From: VXRN01 sp963664365
GTDB taxonomy: Bacteria; Chloroflexota; Dehalococcoidia; Lucifugimonadales; UBA1123
Length of the DNA: 64,000 nucleotides
NCBI GenBank assembly: GCA_963664365.1
Contig: OY761144.1
Location: 2,418,001-2,482,000 of the forward strand
Direction: 5' to 3'
Shown here piece by piece: positions 23,565 through 32,172 of this stretch. The first letter of the stretch is position 1. Every line of letters begins with the position of its first letter. The position numbers and the translations under genes were made by a program. The notes under the pieces were generated by a model that saw nothing but the letters and a program-made list of their open reading frames with translations, was not told the origin of the DNA and ran no database searches.

Positions 23565-24911
23565 ATGGTTAGAGGAGCGTTGAGCGGAGTCCGCATCGTG
23601 GAGTTTGGCCAACTCATAGCGATCCCGTTCGCGACGAAGCTGCTGGCGGACATGGGCGCGGAGGTCATTCGAGTCGAGTCGTACACACGGTTGGAACTTT
23701 ATAGGCTGTTGGGATTCTACGATAACGACACGTCGGGCGAGTGGTGGAACCGGTCGGTCCATTTCTATGAGCAGAACCGTAACAAGCAGAGCCTGACTCT
23801 CGACCTGACGAAACCGGAGGGTCGGAGCGCGCTGCTGGAATTGGTCTCGGTCAGCGACGTGTTCGCTGAGAACTTCACTCCGAGGGTAATAAAGAACTTC
23901 GGGCTGGAGTACGAGGACCTGAGGAAGGTCAGGCCGGACATCATCATGGTGTCGTCCACGGGGTATGGCCACACCGGTCCGTGGAGCGAGTTCGGGGCGA
24001 TCGGATTCGGGACTGAGGCGGCGTCGGGGCTGTCATCGGTCACCGGATACAGGGGCGGGCCTCCGGCGATTCCAGAGATCCCGTACTCCGACTTTACCGC
24101 CGGAGAGCATACGGCGTTCGCGATCATGGCCGCGCTCGTTCACAGGGCGGCGACGGGCCGGGGCCAGTTCATAGACATCTCGCAGACGCAGACGCTCAGC
24201 GCAACCGTGCCGGAGGCGCTGATGGACTACGCATTCAACGGCAGGACTCCCGCGCGGGCCGGGAACCGAGACGACAACTACCAGCTTCAGGGGACGTATC
24301 CTTGCACGGGCAATGACAATTGGATATCGATAACGATCAGATCGGACTCGGAGTGGGTGTCGCTTTGCGAGGTACTGGGGCGCGGTGAGTGGATGGAGGA
24401 CGCGCGGTTTGTGGACTCGGCTGCGAGAAGTCGTAACCACGATCTGCTTGATGAACTGATCGCGGACTGCACCCGGAATCGGGACAGCATGGAGCTCCAG
24501 TCTGCGCTGCAAGCCGTGGGGGCGCCGGCGGGGGCGGCGCTTGACGGCAAGGAGATGCTGTTCAATGAGCACCTTGCGGAGCGTGGGTTCTACGAGGTGG
24601 TAGAGCATCCGGCGGACTTGGGAATGCCGCCACTGCCCTACCCCAGCCGTCCGTGGAAGTTTTCCGGTACGCCGGGGACGATACGGAGCGCGGCGCCGAA
24701 GTTGGGAGAGCACAATCGGGCCATTCTCGTGGAAGCGCTGGGGATGTCTGAAGAAAGGTTCGGCGCGCTGGAGGAGTCGGGGGTGATCGGGACGAGGCCG
24801 ACGACCGCGAAAGCGCCGCCCCAGCCGACAAACGAGATGCTGAAGCAGCAGGGTCTGATCGTGAGGTCGGAGCCGGACTTCAAGGAGCAGGTGTGGGGGC
24901 GTTTTGGGTAG
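23565..24911 (+). CDS. Class III CoA transferase (CaiB/BaiF family) 2
   Basis: A 448-residue paralogue with VRIVEFGQLIAIPFATKLLADMGAEV at the N-terminus, ENFTPRVIKNFGLEYEDL near residue 105 and the probable catalytic Asp in GRGQFIDISQTQT near residue 203. It differs widely from the upstream gene, so the pair may form a heteromeric enzyme or act on successive acids. The ATG abuts the preceding TGA. The C-terminal 40 residues extend past the usual family end. Confidence 0.92.
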   Translation: MVRGALSGVRIVEFGQLIAIPFATKLLADMGAEVIRVESYTRLELYRLLGFYDNDTSGEWWNRSVHFYEQNRNKQSLTLDLTKPEGRSALLELVSVSDVFAENFTPRVIKNFGLEYEDLRKVRPDIIMVSSTGYGHTGPWSEFGAIGFGTEAASGLSSVTGYRGGPPAIPEIPYSDFTAGEHTAFAIMAALVHRAATGRGQFIDISQTQTLSATVPEALMDYAFNGRTPARAGNRDDNYQLQGTYPCTGNDNWISITIRSDSEWVSLCEVLGRGEWMEDARFVDSAARSRNHDLLDELIADCTRNRDSMELQSALQAVGAPAGAALDGKEMLFNEHLAERGFYEVVEHPADLGMPPLPYPSRPWKFSGTPGTIRSAAPKLGEHNRAILVEALGMSEERFGALEESGVIGTRPTTAKAPPQPTNEMLKQQGLIVRSEPDFKEQVWGRFG

Positions 24912-24932
24912 CCGGACCTGTGTCTGAAGGTG

Positions 24933-24960
24933 TTGCAGGGCTACGATTCTGCTGTATAAT
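24933..24960 (+). promoter_or_regulatory. Promoter of the PhyH gene
   Basis: TTGCAG (24933-24938) and TATAAT (24955-24960) with a 16-base spacer, 47 bases before the ATG at 25008. Confidence 0.55.
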
Positions 24961-25007
24961 CCCCACTGCCAAAATCAGTCAGACTACGGTAGAGAGGTGC
25001 AAAGGAA

Positions 25008-25799
25008 ATGAAGTTGACTGCTCAGCAGGTCGCGTTTTGGGAAGTCTTCGGATATCTGATTATGCCCAAGGTGTTCTATGCCTCGGAAGTAGAGGCGATG
25101 TCGAAGGACCTCGACGCGAAGGCGGCTGCGGACCGCGGCGGCGATGACTTCGAGGGAGAGCGGCGACAGGACGTGGACCTCATCGAGGCGCCGAGTTTCA
25201 AGAGCGTGTTGACCGACGAGAGGATATGTAGGCCGCTGAGCCAGCTACTGGGCGATGACTTCATCTGGGTAGGCGGTCCCGGCGGAGGACTCTACGTCGG
25301 GGATACGCAGTGGCACCCGGACGTCGCCAACGTTGGGGACGGCAAACAGACGAGGCTCAAGATGGGGCTGTACCTGGACCCGGTGCGTAAGGAGACGGGA
25401 TGCCTGAGGGTCGTTCCAGGCTCGCACAGGAACCCATTGCACGACGAGCTGCAACCGATGCGGATGGGCAGGCTGAAGAAGGCGATCGCGGACGGCTCTC
25501 TGATATCGAACATCGCGCCGGCCTCGGATGCCGACAAGAAGGAGCTAAGCGACTGGGAAGAGGCGACGGGAATAGACCTGGATGACAACAAAACCATCTA
25601 TGGGACGGATCCGCTGGATATTCCCTCGGCGGCGCTGGAGTCGGACCCCGGAGACGCCGTCTTCTTCAATCAGTTGATCTTCCACGCGGCTTTCGGGGGC
25701 AGAACGGGCCGCCGGATGGTCGCGTACACCTGGGCACAGGCGCCCTCTACTCCGGAGCACATCACCGGGAGGGAAGCGGCCGGTATGATGATGGGATGA
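25008..25799 (+). CDS. Phytanoyl-CoA dioxygenase (PhyH) family protein
   Basis: A 263-residue Fe(II)/2-oxoglutarate oxygenase-like protein. The metal triad appears as H-x-D in QWHPDVAN near residue 102 and His in IFHAAFGG near 225, followed by the Arg of RRMVAYTW that would hold 2-oxoglutarate. The segment GCLRVVPGSHRNP is typical of the family. AGAGGTGC lies upstream of the ATG, it has its own promoter and it ends at a terminator, so it is a single-gene unit, although it sits beside two CoA transferases and could act on a CoA ester or related acid. Confidence 0.9.
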   Translation: MKLTAQQVAFWEVFGYLIMPKVFYASEVEAMSKDLDAKAAADRGGDDFEGERRQDVDLIEAPSFKSVLTDERICRPLSQLLGDDFIWVGGPGGGLYVGDTQWHPDVANVGDGKQTRLKMGLYLDPVRKETGCLRVVPGSHRNPLHDELQPMRMGRLKKAIADGSLISNIAPASDADKKELSDWEEATGIDLDDNKTIYGTDPLDIPSAALESDPGDAVFFNQLIFHAAFGGRTGRRMVAYTWAQAPSTPEHITGREAAGMMMG

Positions 25800-25828
25800 A
25801 GTAACCTTTCAGGGTTTGTGGCTAAAGT

Positions 25829-25861
25829 AGCCCTCTCCCTCGATGGGAGGGGGCTTTTTTT
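25829..25861 (+). terminator. Rho-independent terminator after the PhyH gene
   Basis: An 11-bp stem AGCCCTCTCCC / GGGAGGGGGCT with a short loop runs directly into seven T. Its stem resembles the dispersed CCCTCTCCC palindrome and may derive from it. Confidence 0.85.
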
Positions 25862-25943
25862 GTTTGGGGATTTTGTACGCGCATGGGAGCTTTGATGGTT
25901 GGGGCAGCATGTGGAGTCGAGGGCCGGCGGCAATGGTATCGGG

Positions 25944-25949
25944 TATAAT
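25944..25949 (+). promoter_or_regulatory. -10 box (TATAAT) before the GOLPH3-like gene
   Basis: Perfect TATAAT about 56 bases upstream of the ATG at 26005; no clear -35. Confidence 0.4.
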
Positions 25950-26004
25950 GTAGGTGGGGTTGGAGATAGGGGTACGAAGGCATTACTTAGAGAGGTCTAG
26001 TATT

Positions 26005-26655
26005 ATGCTGAGATTGGTCGAGGAAATCATTCTGCTCTTGCTGCGCGACCAGGACGGCAGGTTCGTGCGTGTTCCCAATTGGTCGCTGGACTACGCCATC
26101 GCGGGCGGCGTCCTGATGGACCTGGCGATGGAGAACAGGATCGATACGGACTTGGAGAACCTGATCCTGATCGACCCCACTCCCGTCGGGGACAGTCTGC
26201 TGGATCCCGCGCTGGCGGAGATCGAGGAGGGCGGAGAGCATGACACCCGCTTCTGGGTAGAGCGCATAGCCGAGCGGTCGGAGGCTATCCACGAAGAGGC
26301 GCTGTCGAGGCTGGTATCGCGCGGCATCTTGGAACGACAAGATGACCGGTTCCTGTGGGTGTTCAGGTCGAGGCGGTATCCGGCTATCGACGGCAAGGCG
26401 GAGCGCGAGGTCAAGCTGCGGATCATGGGGGTACTGTTCAGCGACGAGATCCCGGACCCTCGGGACGTGATGATCATCTGCCTGGTGGACGCGTGCGGCA
26501 TCTTCAACGAACTTCTGTCGAGGGGCGAGCTTCGGAACGCGAGCGCGCGGATAGAGCAGGTTAGGAAGCTGGACCTGATCGGCCAGGCGATGACGCAAGC
26601 GATCCGGGAGATAGAGGTGTCGGTGGCCACACTGGCGCACAGGCACATGTACTGA
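26005..26655 (+). CDS. GPP34 (GOLPH3-like) family protein
   Basis: A 216-residue, mostly helical protein with the GPP34 pattern: LVEEIILLLLRDQDG at the N-terminus, YAIAGGVLMDLAMENRI near residue 31, LVSRGILERQDDRFLWVF near 110 and RRYPAIDG near 128. In eukaryotes GOLPH3 binds phosphatidylinositol 4-phosphate on Golgi membranes; bacterial members are found mainly in actinobacteria and their role is unknown. I start at ATG 26005, where the family homology begins. Its neighbours cmk and plsC put it beside phospholipid synthesis, suggestive of a membrane-lipid role (inference). Confidence 0.82.
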   Translation: MLRLVEEIILLLLRDQDGRFVRVPNWSLDYAIAGGVLMDLAMENRIDTDLENLILIDPTPVGDSLLDPALAEIEEGGEHDTRFWVERIAERSEAIHEEALSRLVSRGILERQDDRFLWVFRSRRYPAIDGKAEREVKLRIMGVLFSDEIPDPRDVMIICLVDACGIFNELLSRGELRNASARIEQVRKLDLIGQAMTQAIREIEVSVATLAHRHMY

Positions 26656-26677
26656 GTGGGCGTGGTCTGAGGTCAGA

Positions 26678-27334
26678 TTGGTTATCGAAGCGGTGGCTAT
26701 CGACGGGCCCGGGGCGTCGGGTAAGACGACGGTCGGCGCGAGGGTCGCGGAGCGGCTGGGGTTCCGTTTTCTGGACACGGGTCTGACGTACCGGGCGGCG
26801 ACGTGGGCGGCGCTTCGGCGCGGCGTCGATTTGGAAGACGACGGCGCGCTGGCGGGAATGACTCGGTCGCTGGATATCCGGATCACGGCAGAGGGCCGCG
26901 TGACGGTGGACGGCGTTGACGCAACGGACTGCCTGCATTCGGGAGAGGTGGACCGAAATGTCTCGCGGGTGTCGGCAGTGAGGGGTGTGAGGGATGCGCT
27001 CGTGCCCATCCAGCGCAGGGCCGCCGAGGACGGGCGTATAGTGATGGTTGGGCGTGACATTTGCACGGTGGTTCTGCCGGACGCGAGAGTAAAGGTTTAC
27101 CTGGACGCCTCGCCGGAGGTCCGGGCGGAGAGGCGGCGGGCGGAGATCGCGCAAGCGGGCGGGAGCGCAGAGCCGGAGCGGGTGTCGGACGAATTGAGGC
27201 GCAGGGATAGGTATGATTCGAGTCGAGAGGAGTCGCCGCTGATGGTGTCTGAGGATGCGGTTGTGATAGATACGAGCGAGTTGAGTGTCGGTGAGGTGGC
27301 GGAAAGGATAGTCCGGTTGGTGAGGGCGAGCTAG
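26678..27334 (+). CDS. cmk: Cytidylate kinase
   Basis: A 218-residue (d)CMP kinase that phosphorylates CMP to CDP. It has the P-loop GPGASGKTT at residues 10-18, FLDTGLTYRAATW near 32, VGRDICTVVLPDA near 125 and an RDRYDSSRE segment near 183. The start is a TTG. Its end overlaps the plsC start by one base, a common bacterial order (cmk-plsC). Confidence 0.93.
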   Translation: MVIEAVAIDGPGASGKTTVGARVAERLGFRFLDTGLTYRAATWAALRRGVDLEDDGALAGMTRSLDIRITAEGRVTVDGVDATDCLHSGEVDRNVSRVSAVRGVRDALVPIQRRAAEDGRIVMVGRDICTVVLPDARVKVYLDASPEVRAERRRAEIAQAGGSAEPERVSDELRRRDRYDSSREESPLMVSEDAVVIDTSELSVGEVAERIVRLVRAS

Positions 27335-27987
27335 TGAATACGGTTTACAGTATCAGCAATTTTCTTCAGCGCGGGACTCTGAGGATGTTCGCGGACTGGC
27401 GGGTTACGGGCGTAGAGAACGTGCCGCCGATGGGTCCGTTGGTGGTGATCGCTAATCACATGAGCAACGTGGACTCGTCGCTGCTGGGGGTGGGCGTTCC
27501 CAGACGTCTGAACTTCCTCGCCAAGGACGATGTTTTCAGGGCGGGCGGTCCGATAGGAAAATGGTTCTTGAGCAGCTACGGGGCCTTTCCGATAGACCGG
27601 GCGGGCGCGGACGCGCGGGCGTTCAGGTGGGCGCTGCGGATGCTGCAACGGGACGCCGCGCTGGTTATCTTTCCGGAGGGGACGCGGAGCCGAACTGCGA
27701 GCATGAACCGCGCGAAGCGGGGAGCGGTCAGCCTGATACTGAAGTCGGGGGCGCCGGTGCTGCCGGTGGGGATCACGGGGACGGAGCGGTTGGGTCACTT
27801 TCTGAGGGTGGTCAACCCGACTGGGAGGCTTCGCGTGAACATCGGTCAGCCGTTTTCGCTGCCGAGCATGGAGGGGCGTCCGAGCCGGGAGGTGTTGGAG
27901 TCGCTGACTACGGATGTTATGTCGAGGGTGCGGGACTTACTGCCGGAGAGTTATCACGGTTACTATGCGAGAGGAGGCGGGGGTTAG
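27334..27987 (+). CDS. plsC: 1-acyl-sn-glycerol-3-phosphate acyltransferase
   Basis: A 217-residue acyltransferase making phosphatidic acid. Motif I is NHMSNVDS (His-x4-Asp) near residue 41, motif III FPEGTRSR near 112 and VLPVGITGTE near 142. The GTG start overlaps the cmk stop codon. It is upstream of glmS by two bases, so cmk, plsC and glmS are probably co-transcribed. Confidence 0.92.
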   Translation: MNTVYSISNFLQRGTLRMFADWRVTGVENVPPMGPLVVIANHMSNVDSSLLGVGVPRRLNFLAKDDVFRAGGPIGKWFLSSYGAFPIDRAGADARAFRWALRMLQRDAALVIFPEGTRSRTASMNRAKRGAVSLILKSGAPVLPVGITGTERLGHFLRVVNPTGRLRVNIGQPFSLPSMEGRPSREVLESLTTDVMSRVRDLLPESYHGYYARGGGG

Positions 27988-27989
27988 CT

Positions 27990-29834
27990 ATGTGCGGCAT
28001 CATCGGCTATACGGGTCGGAGGCAGGCGGCGCCGATACTTTTGGACGGGCTGACGACGCTCGAATATCGGGGCTACGACAGCGCGGGCATCGGCGTGGTC
28101 GCGCCGGACGGCCGGGCGCGGCTGGAGAAGAAGGCGGGAAAGCTGGGCAATCTCAGGTCTGCGCTGAACGGCGATCTGCCGGAAGGCTCGACGGGGATCG
28201 GGCATACGAGGTGGGCGACGCACGGGCCTCCAACCGACTCGAACGCGCACCCGCACACGGGCTGCGGCGGCGAAGTCGTCGCTGTACACAACGGCATCGT
28301 TGAGAACTACCGCGAACTGAGGAGCGGCTTGGAGTCCGCCGGGCACGAGTTTACGTCGCAGACCGACTCGGAGTGCATCCCGCATCTGATAGAGGATTTT
28401 TTGAAGCGCGGCCGCTCACTGGAAGAGGCGACCCGGATGGCGGCGGGCAAGCTGAGGGGCGCGAACGCCTCGGCGGTGTTTTCGACGCATGAGCCGGAGC
28501 GCATAGCGGCCTTTAGGCTGGGCAACGCGGGCGGGATAATCGTGGGGCGGACGGAGGACGGGGGGCTGTTGTCGTCGGACCTGTCCGCGCTTCTGCCCCA
28601 CACGCGAGAGGTAATCTACCTATCGGGAGGCGAGATGGCGTCGATTGGGCCGGATGGGACGACGTTCTCAACCATCGACGGCTCCCAGATCGAGAAGAAG
28701 GTGACGCGGATCCCGTTCGACGCGCAGTCGGCGGAGAAGGGCGGGTTCCAACACTTCATGCACAAGGAGATACACGACCAACCGGAGTCGGTGATAAGCG
28801 CTCTGCGCGGGCGCGTGTCCTTCGACGACGGCGCGGTGCGCCTGCCGGAGTTGAATCTGACGGATCAGGACATCGCGCGGATACAGCGGGTGGTGTTCAT
28901 CGGGATGGGCACGAGCCTGCACGCGGCGATGCTGGGCAGACACTGGGTGGAGAATCTCGCCAAGATACCGTGCGAGTACGACAACTCCTCGGAGTTTAGG
29001 TACAGGAATCCCGTACTCGGCCCTGAGACGCTCGTGGTCTCGGTAAGCCAGTCGGGAGAGACCGCCGATACGCTGGCAGCGATGGAACTCGCGGCGAGCC
29101 GGGGCGCGCGTCAGATCACGCTCACCAACTACGCGGGCACACAGACGACACGCATCGCGGACACCACGATACTATTGCGCGCCGGCCTCGAGGTGGGCGT
29201 CGCCGCGTCGAAGACGTTCGTTTGCTCGCTGGTGGCGCTGTTCCTGCTGGCGGCGGACCTCGCGGCGCGGCGGGGCGCGCTGGAGGATGAAGCCAGGCGG
29301 CGGATCGTAGAGGACGTCGCGCGGCTGCCCGAAATGCTGGGGTCGCTGCTGACGGACGAGGGCCAGTATCTGAGGCTGGCGAGGAAGTACGGGCGGCGGT
29401 CGGACTTTCTGTTCCTAGGGCGGGGCGTGGGATTTCCGATGGCTATGGAGGGCGCGCTGAAGCTGAAAGAGATAAGCTACATCCACGCCGAGGGCTACGC
29501 GGCGGGGGAGATGAAGCACGGCCCCATATCGCTGATCGACGAGGATATGCCGGTGGTGGCAATCGCGCCCGAGGACGGGCTGAGAGACAAGATGATGTCC
29601 AACATCAGCGAGGTGAGCGCGCGGGGAGGCCAGGTTATCGCGGTGGTGACGGAAGGGGATACCGAGATCGCCGACAGGGCGGACGACGTGATAGAGATAC
29701 CGAGGGCGTCCGACCTGCTAAACCCGATACTGATATCCGTACCGCTGCAACTGCTGTCATACCACATCGCTGTTAGGAAGGGGTGTGACGTGGACCAGCC
29801 GAGGAATCTAGCGAAGACAGTTACGGTGGAGTAA
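27990..29834 (+). CDS. glmS: Glutamine-fructose-6-phosphate aminotransferase (isomerizing)
   Basis: 614 residues. After removal of Met1 the catalytic Cys2 of the class II glutaminase domain is exposed (MCGIIGYTGRR), with GIGHTRWATHGPP near residue 71. Two SIS domains follow (SQSGETADTLAAME near 353; GRGVGFPMAMEGALKLKEIS near 477), ending DQPRNLAKTVTVE. It makes glucosamine-6-phosphate for cell-envelope synthesis. A much longer upstream frame exists, but Cys2 fixes the start at 27990. No glmS ribozyme is present upstream. Confidence 0.96.
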   Translation: MCGIIGYTGRRQAAPILLDGLTTLEYRGYDSAGIGVVAPDGRARLEKKAGKLGNLRSALNGDLPEGSTGIGHTRWATHGPPTDSNAHPHTGCGGEVVAVHNGIVENYRELRSGLESAGHEFTSQTDSECIPHLIEDFLKRGRSLEEATRMAAGKLRGANASAVFSTHEPERIAAFRLGNAGGIIVGRTEDGGLLSSDLSALLPHTREVIYLSGGEMASIGPDGTTFSTIDGSQIEKKVTRIPFDAQSAEKGGFQHFMHKEIHDQPESVISALRGRVSFDDGAVRLPELNLTDQDIARIQRVVFIGMGTSLHAAMLGRHWVENLAKIPCEYDNSSEFRYRNPVLGPETLVVSVSQSGETADTLAAMELAASRGARQITLTNYAGTQTTRIADTTILLRAGLEVGVAASKTFVCSLVALFLLAADLAARRGALEDEARRRIVEDVARLPEMLGSLLTDEGQYLRLARKYGRRSDFLFLGRGVGFPMAMEGALKLKEISYIHAEGYAAGEMKHGPISLIDEDMPVVAIAPEDGLRDKMMSNISEVSARGGQVIAVVTEGDTEIADRADDVIEIPRASDLLNPILISVPLQLLSYHIAVRKGCDVDQPRNLAKTVTVE

Positions 29835-29885
29835 TTGCGGCATCGGATGCGGTTGTGCTAACTTGACCCGACACAGGAGCGACAG

Positions 29886-30107
29886 TTGCTGCCACACATC
29901 GAAAAGTTTGGAATCTACCTGAACCCGTCCGAGGGCAAAGTGGTGCGGATAACGTCCCCGTACTGGTTCCCGGAGGAGCCGGAGTGGGTTTACGTCACCA
30001 ACGAGGTGAACGCGACGCTGCTGGCGATTCGGGAGACGATTCGAGAGAAGTCCCTGTCCGAAGACCCCGACGCGGTCACCTGGGGCAGGATCCCGCTGCT
30101 CGACTGA
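29886..30107 (+). CDS. Small conserved-looking protein of unknown function
   Basis: A 73-residue acidic protein (start TTG, with CAGGAG eight bases upstream) with PSEGKVVRITSPYWFPEEPE and a C-terminal helix. I do not recognise a domain. It lies 51 bases after glmS and just before the hydrolase gene, with which it overlaps if the hydrolase uses an upstream start. Codon choice resembles its neighbours, so it is likely real. Confidence 0.55.
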   Translation: MLPHIEKFGIYLNPSEGKVVRITSPYWFPEEPEWVYVTNEVNATLLAIRETIREKSLSEDPDAVTWGRIPLLD

Positions 30108-30121
30108 GCGCAGTCCGAACC

Positions 30122-31048
30122 TTGATCAACGCTCCAGAGAACCGGGGACTGTCCTTGCACGACGCCGCCCGCGCCCAGGGCGTCACCTTCCGGCGGGAGG
30201 CCGTGCCGGAGGACAGATACGTCGAGGCGAACGGCATGAGGTTCCACTACCTCGACTGGGGCAATCCTGACGCTCCCGACATGCTGCTGTTGCACGGGTT
30301 CGCGCAGACCTGCCACTCGTGGGACTTCGTCGCGCTCGCGTTCTGCGACAGATACCACGTCGTGTCGCTCGACCAGCGCGGGCACGGCGACAGCGACTGG
30401 GCGAAGGACGGCGACTACTCGCCGGAGACTCAGCAGGCGGACATCGCGGGTGTAGTGGAAGTTCTGAACCTGGAAGACTTCGTGCTGATGGGGCTGTCTA
30501 TGGGCGGGCGCAACTCGTTCACATACGCGGCGAATCACCCCGACCGGGTGCGCGCGTTGGTCGTCGTGGACGCGGGGCCTGAGAATATGCAGGCCGGGTC
30601 GCGGAACATCCGCGACTTCGTGCGGCAGGAGGATGAACTCGACTCGGTTGACGAGTTCGTTCAGCGCGTCTTGAAGTACAACCCTCGCCGGGACCCGGTT
30701 CAGGTGCGCGGGTCTATCATGCACAACCTGAAGCAACTTCCGAACGGTCGGTGGACGTGGAAGTACGACCGTCGGCTGCGTCAGCCCGGCGGTCGGAGTT
30801 TCAGCCAAGACCCGGAGACGACCAAGCGGCTGTGGGGCTACTTGGAGAGCCTTCGCTGTCCGACGCTGGTGGCGCGCGGTTCTCAGAGCGACATAATCGC
30901 GCTGGACACGGCGGACGGGATGCACCGGCACATTCCCGATGGTCGGCTGGCGACTGTGGAGAACGCGGGCCACCTCGTAATGGGCGACAACCCGTCGGGG
31001 TTCGAGCGGGTCGTGACGGAGTTCCTTCTTGACGTTGGGGGCGGGTGA
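30122..31048 (+). CDS. Alpha/beta hydrolase
   Basis: A protein of about 308 residues with LLLHGFAQTCHSWDF (oxyanion HG) near residue 60, YHVVSLDQRGHGDSDW near 79, the nucleophile elbow GLSMGG near 124 and the catalytic His in ENAGHLVMGDNP near 282. These are the landmarks of the epoxide hydrolase/esterase branch. The start is uncertain: TTG 30122 is the first plausible codon after the preceding gene but lacks a clear ribosome site. Substrate unknown. Confidence 0.85.
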   Translation: MINAPENRGLSLHDAARAQGVTFRREAVPEDRYVEANGMRFHYLDWGNPDAPDMLLLHGFAQTCHSWDFVALAFCDRYHVVSLDQRGHGDSDWAKDGDYSPETQQADIAGVVEVLNLEDFVLMGLSMGGRNSFTYAANHPDRVRALVVVDAGPENMQAGSRNIRDFVRQEDELDSVDEFVQRVLKYNPRRDPVQVRGSIMHNLKQLPNGRWTWKYDRRLRQPGGRSFSQDPETTKRLWGYLESLRCPTLVARGSQSDIIALDTADGMHRHIPDGRLATVENAGHLVMGDNPSGFERVVTEFLLDVGGG

Positions 31049-31086
31049 AGTTCAGAATGGTTGTCATCAACTAGAGGCGGCCGGAT

Positions 31087-31713
31087 ATGGAAAGAGTTTT
31101 TATCTACTGGGACAACTCAAATATCTTTCACGAGGCACAGCGTCTCGCCTCAGAACGAAATGAAGGCGCTAATGCCCGCTATCGAGTCCGCATCGACTTC
31201 GACAATATGCTCAGGCTCGCCCACGCCGATCGTCCGATAGAGCGGGCGCTGGCCGTGGGTTCCATACCGCCTGAGATGCGACAGCTATGGAACCGCATGG
31301 AGAGCAGCGGAGTCGAGGTAAGACTGTTCGATCGTGGCAGCCCCGGACGCAGCGAGCAGGAGATGCCCGATCGGCTCTTGCAATTGCGTATGCTGGAAGA
31401 CGCCCTGGACTACAACGGCGACCCGGGTGTGGTCGTGCTCCTGACGGGCGACGGCGCGGGCTATCTCGAAGGCGCCGGATTCCACAGCACGCTGGAGCGT
31501 ATGCACAAGCGAGACTGGCGCGTCGAGATTCTGTCTTGGGCACATTCATGCAATCAGCGAATGCGAAGATGGGCCGAGCAAAACGGCGTGTTCGTCGCGC
31601 TGGACGACTTCTATGAAGCTATTACTTTCATGGAACCGTCCAGGCCCGGCTCCGAACTCGCCCCCGCCCGTGACGCCGCTCAGCTAGACCTGACACAAAG
31701 AAAGACCGCCTGA
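31087..31713 (+). CDS. NYN domain (PIN-like) putative ribonuclease
   Basis: A 208-residue protein starting VFIYWDNSNIFHEAQ, the acidic first motif of NYN/LabA-type domains. VVVLLTGDGAGYLEGAGFHSTLERM near residue 120 and VFVALDDFYEAITF near 175 provide the other acidic segments. NYN domains share the PIN nuclease fold and usually cut RNA. The ATG has AGAGGCGGCC just upstream. It lies ahead of rpsO-pnp, so a role in RNA turnover would be fitting, but only the fold is supported. Confidence 0.85.
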   Translation: MERVFIYWDNSNIFHEAQRLASERNEGANARYRVRIDFDNMLRLAHADRPIERALAVGSIPPEMRQLWNRMESSGVEVRLFDRGSPGRSEQEMPDRLLQLRMLEDALDYNGDPGVVVLLTGDGAGYLEGAGFHSTLERMHKRDWRVEILSWAHSCNQRMRRWAEQNGVFVALDDFYEAITFMEPSRPGSELAPARDAAQLDLTQRKTA

Positions 31714-31838
31714 GCAGACAGGCGCCAGCCGGCGCGCCGCCTGCGAAATAGGCCGCCATTTGCCGCTGGGTTGGGCGGCGTGCTACACTGAGCGAGAAGA
31801 AGAAAGAGAAAAGCATAAGAGGAACCTAGGAGACGGGA

Positions 31839-32102
31839 TTGGACGCGGCTGAGAAGCAGGCCATCATCACTGAGTACAAGACGAACGAAAACGATACGGG
31901 TTCTACCGAAGTTCAGGTGGCTTTGCTCACCGCCCGAATCAACCATCTGACCCAGCATCTCAGAGAGAACAAGCACGACGAGTCCACCAGACGCGGACTG
32001 CTCAAGATGGTAGGCCGTCGGCGAAGGTTGCTTCGTTACCTCAGCAATGAGGACGTGACTCGCTACACAACGTTGATTTCCAGACTCGGGCTAAGAGGCT
32101 AG
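31839..32102 (+). CDS. rpsO: Small ribosomal subunit protein uS15
   Basis: 87 residues with the S15 pattern NDTGSTEVQVALLTARINHLT and the RRGLLKMVGRRRRLLRYL segment. It begins at a TTG with TAGGAGACGGGA before it. It is followed by a terminator-like hairpin and then pnp, the classical rpsO-pnp pair. Confidence 0.96.
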   Translation: MDAAEKQAIITEYKTNENDTGSTEVQVALLTARINHLTQHLRENKHDESTRRGLLKMVGRRRRLLRYLSNEDVTRYTTLISRLGLRG

Positions 32103-32112
32103 TCCCCTTTCC

Positions 32113-32139
32113 GCACCCTCTCAAGGGTGCTTTCTTCTT
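32113..32139 (+). terminator. Terminator/attenuator between rpsO and pnp
   Basis: GCACCCT / AGGGTGC stem with a 4-base loop followed by TTTCTTCTT. In other bacteria the rpsO-pnp spacer carries a partial terminator and an RNase III site, so incomplete termination is likely. Confidence 0.75.
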
Positions 32140-32172
32140 CCTATGGGTTCCGCTGCATAGGAGGCATTGCGC

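Noticed and set aside
29835..29989. glmS ribozyme or long N-terminal extension of glmS
   Set aside because: The extended frame upstream of 27990 overlaps plsC, and the Cys2 requirement fixes the start; no ribozyme motifs were seen before glmS.
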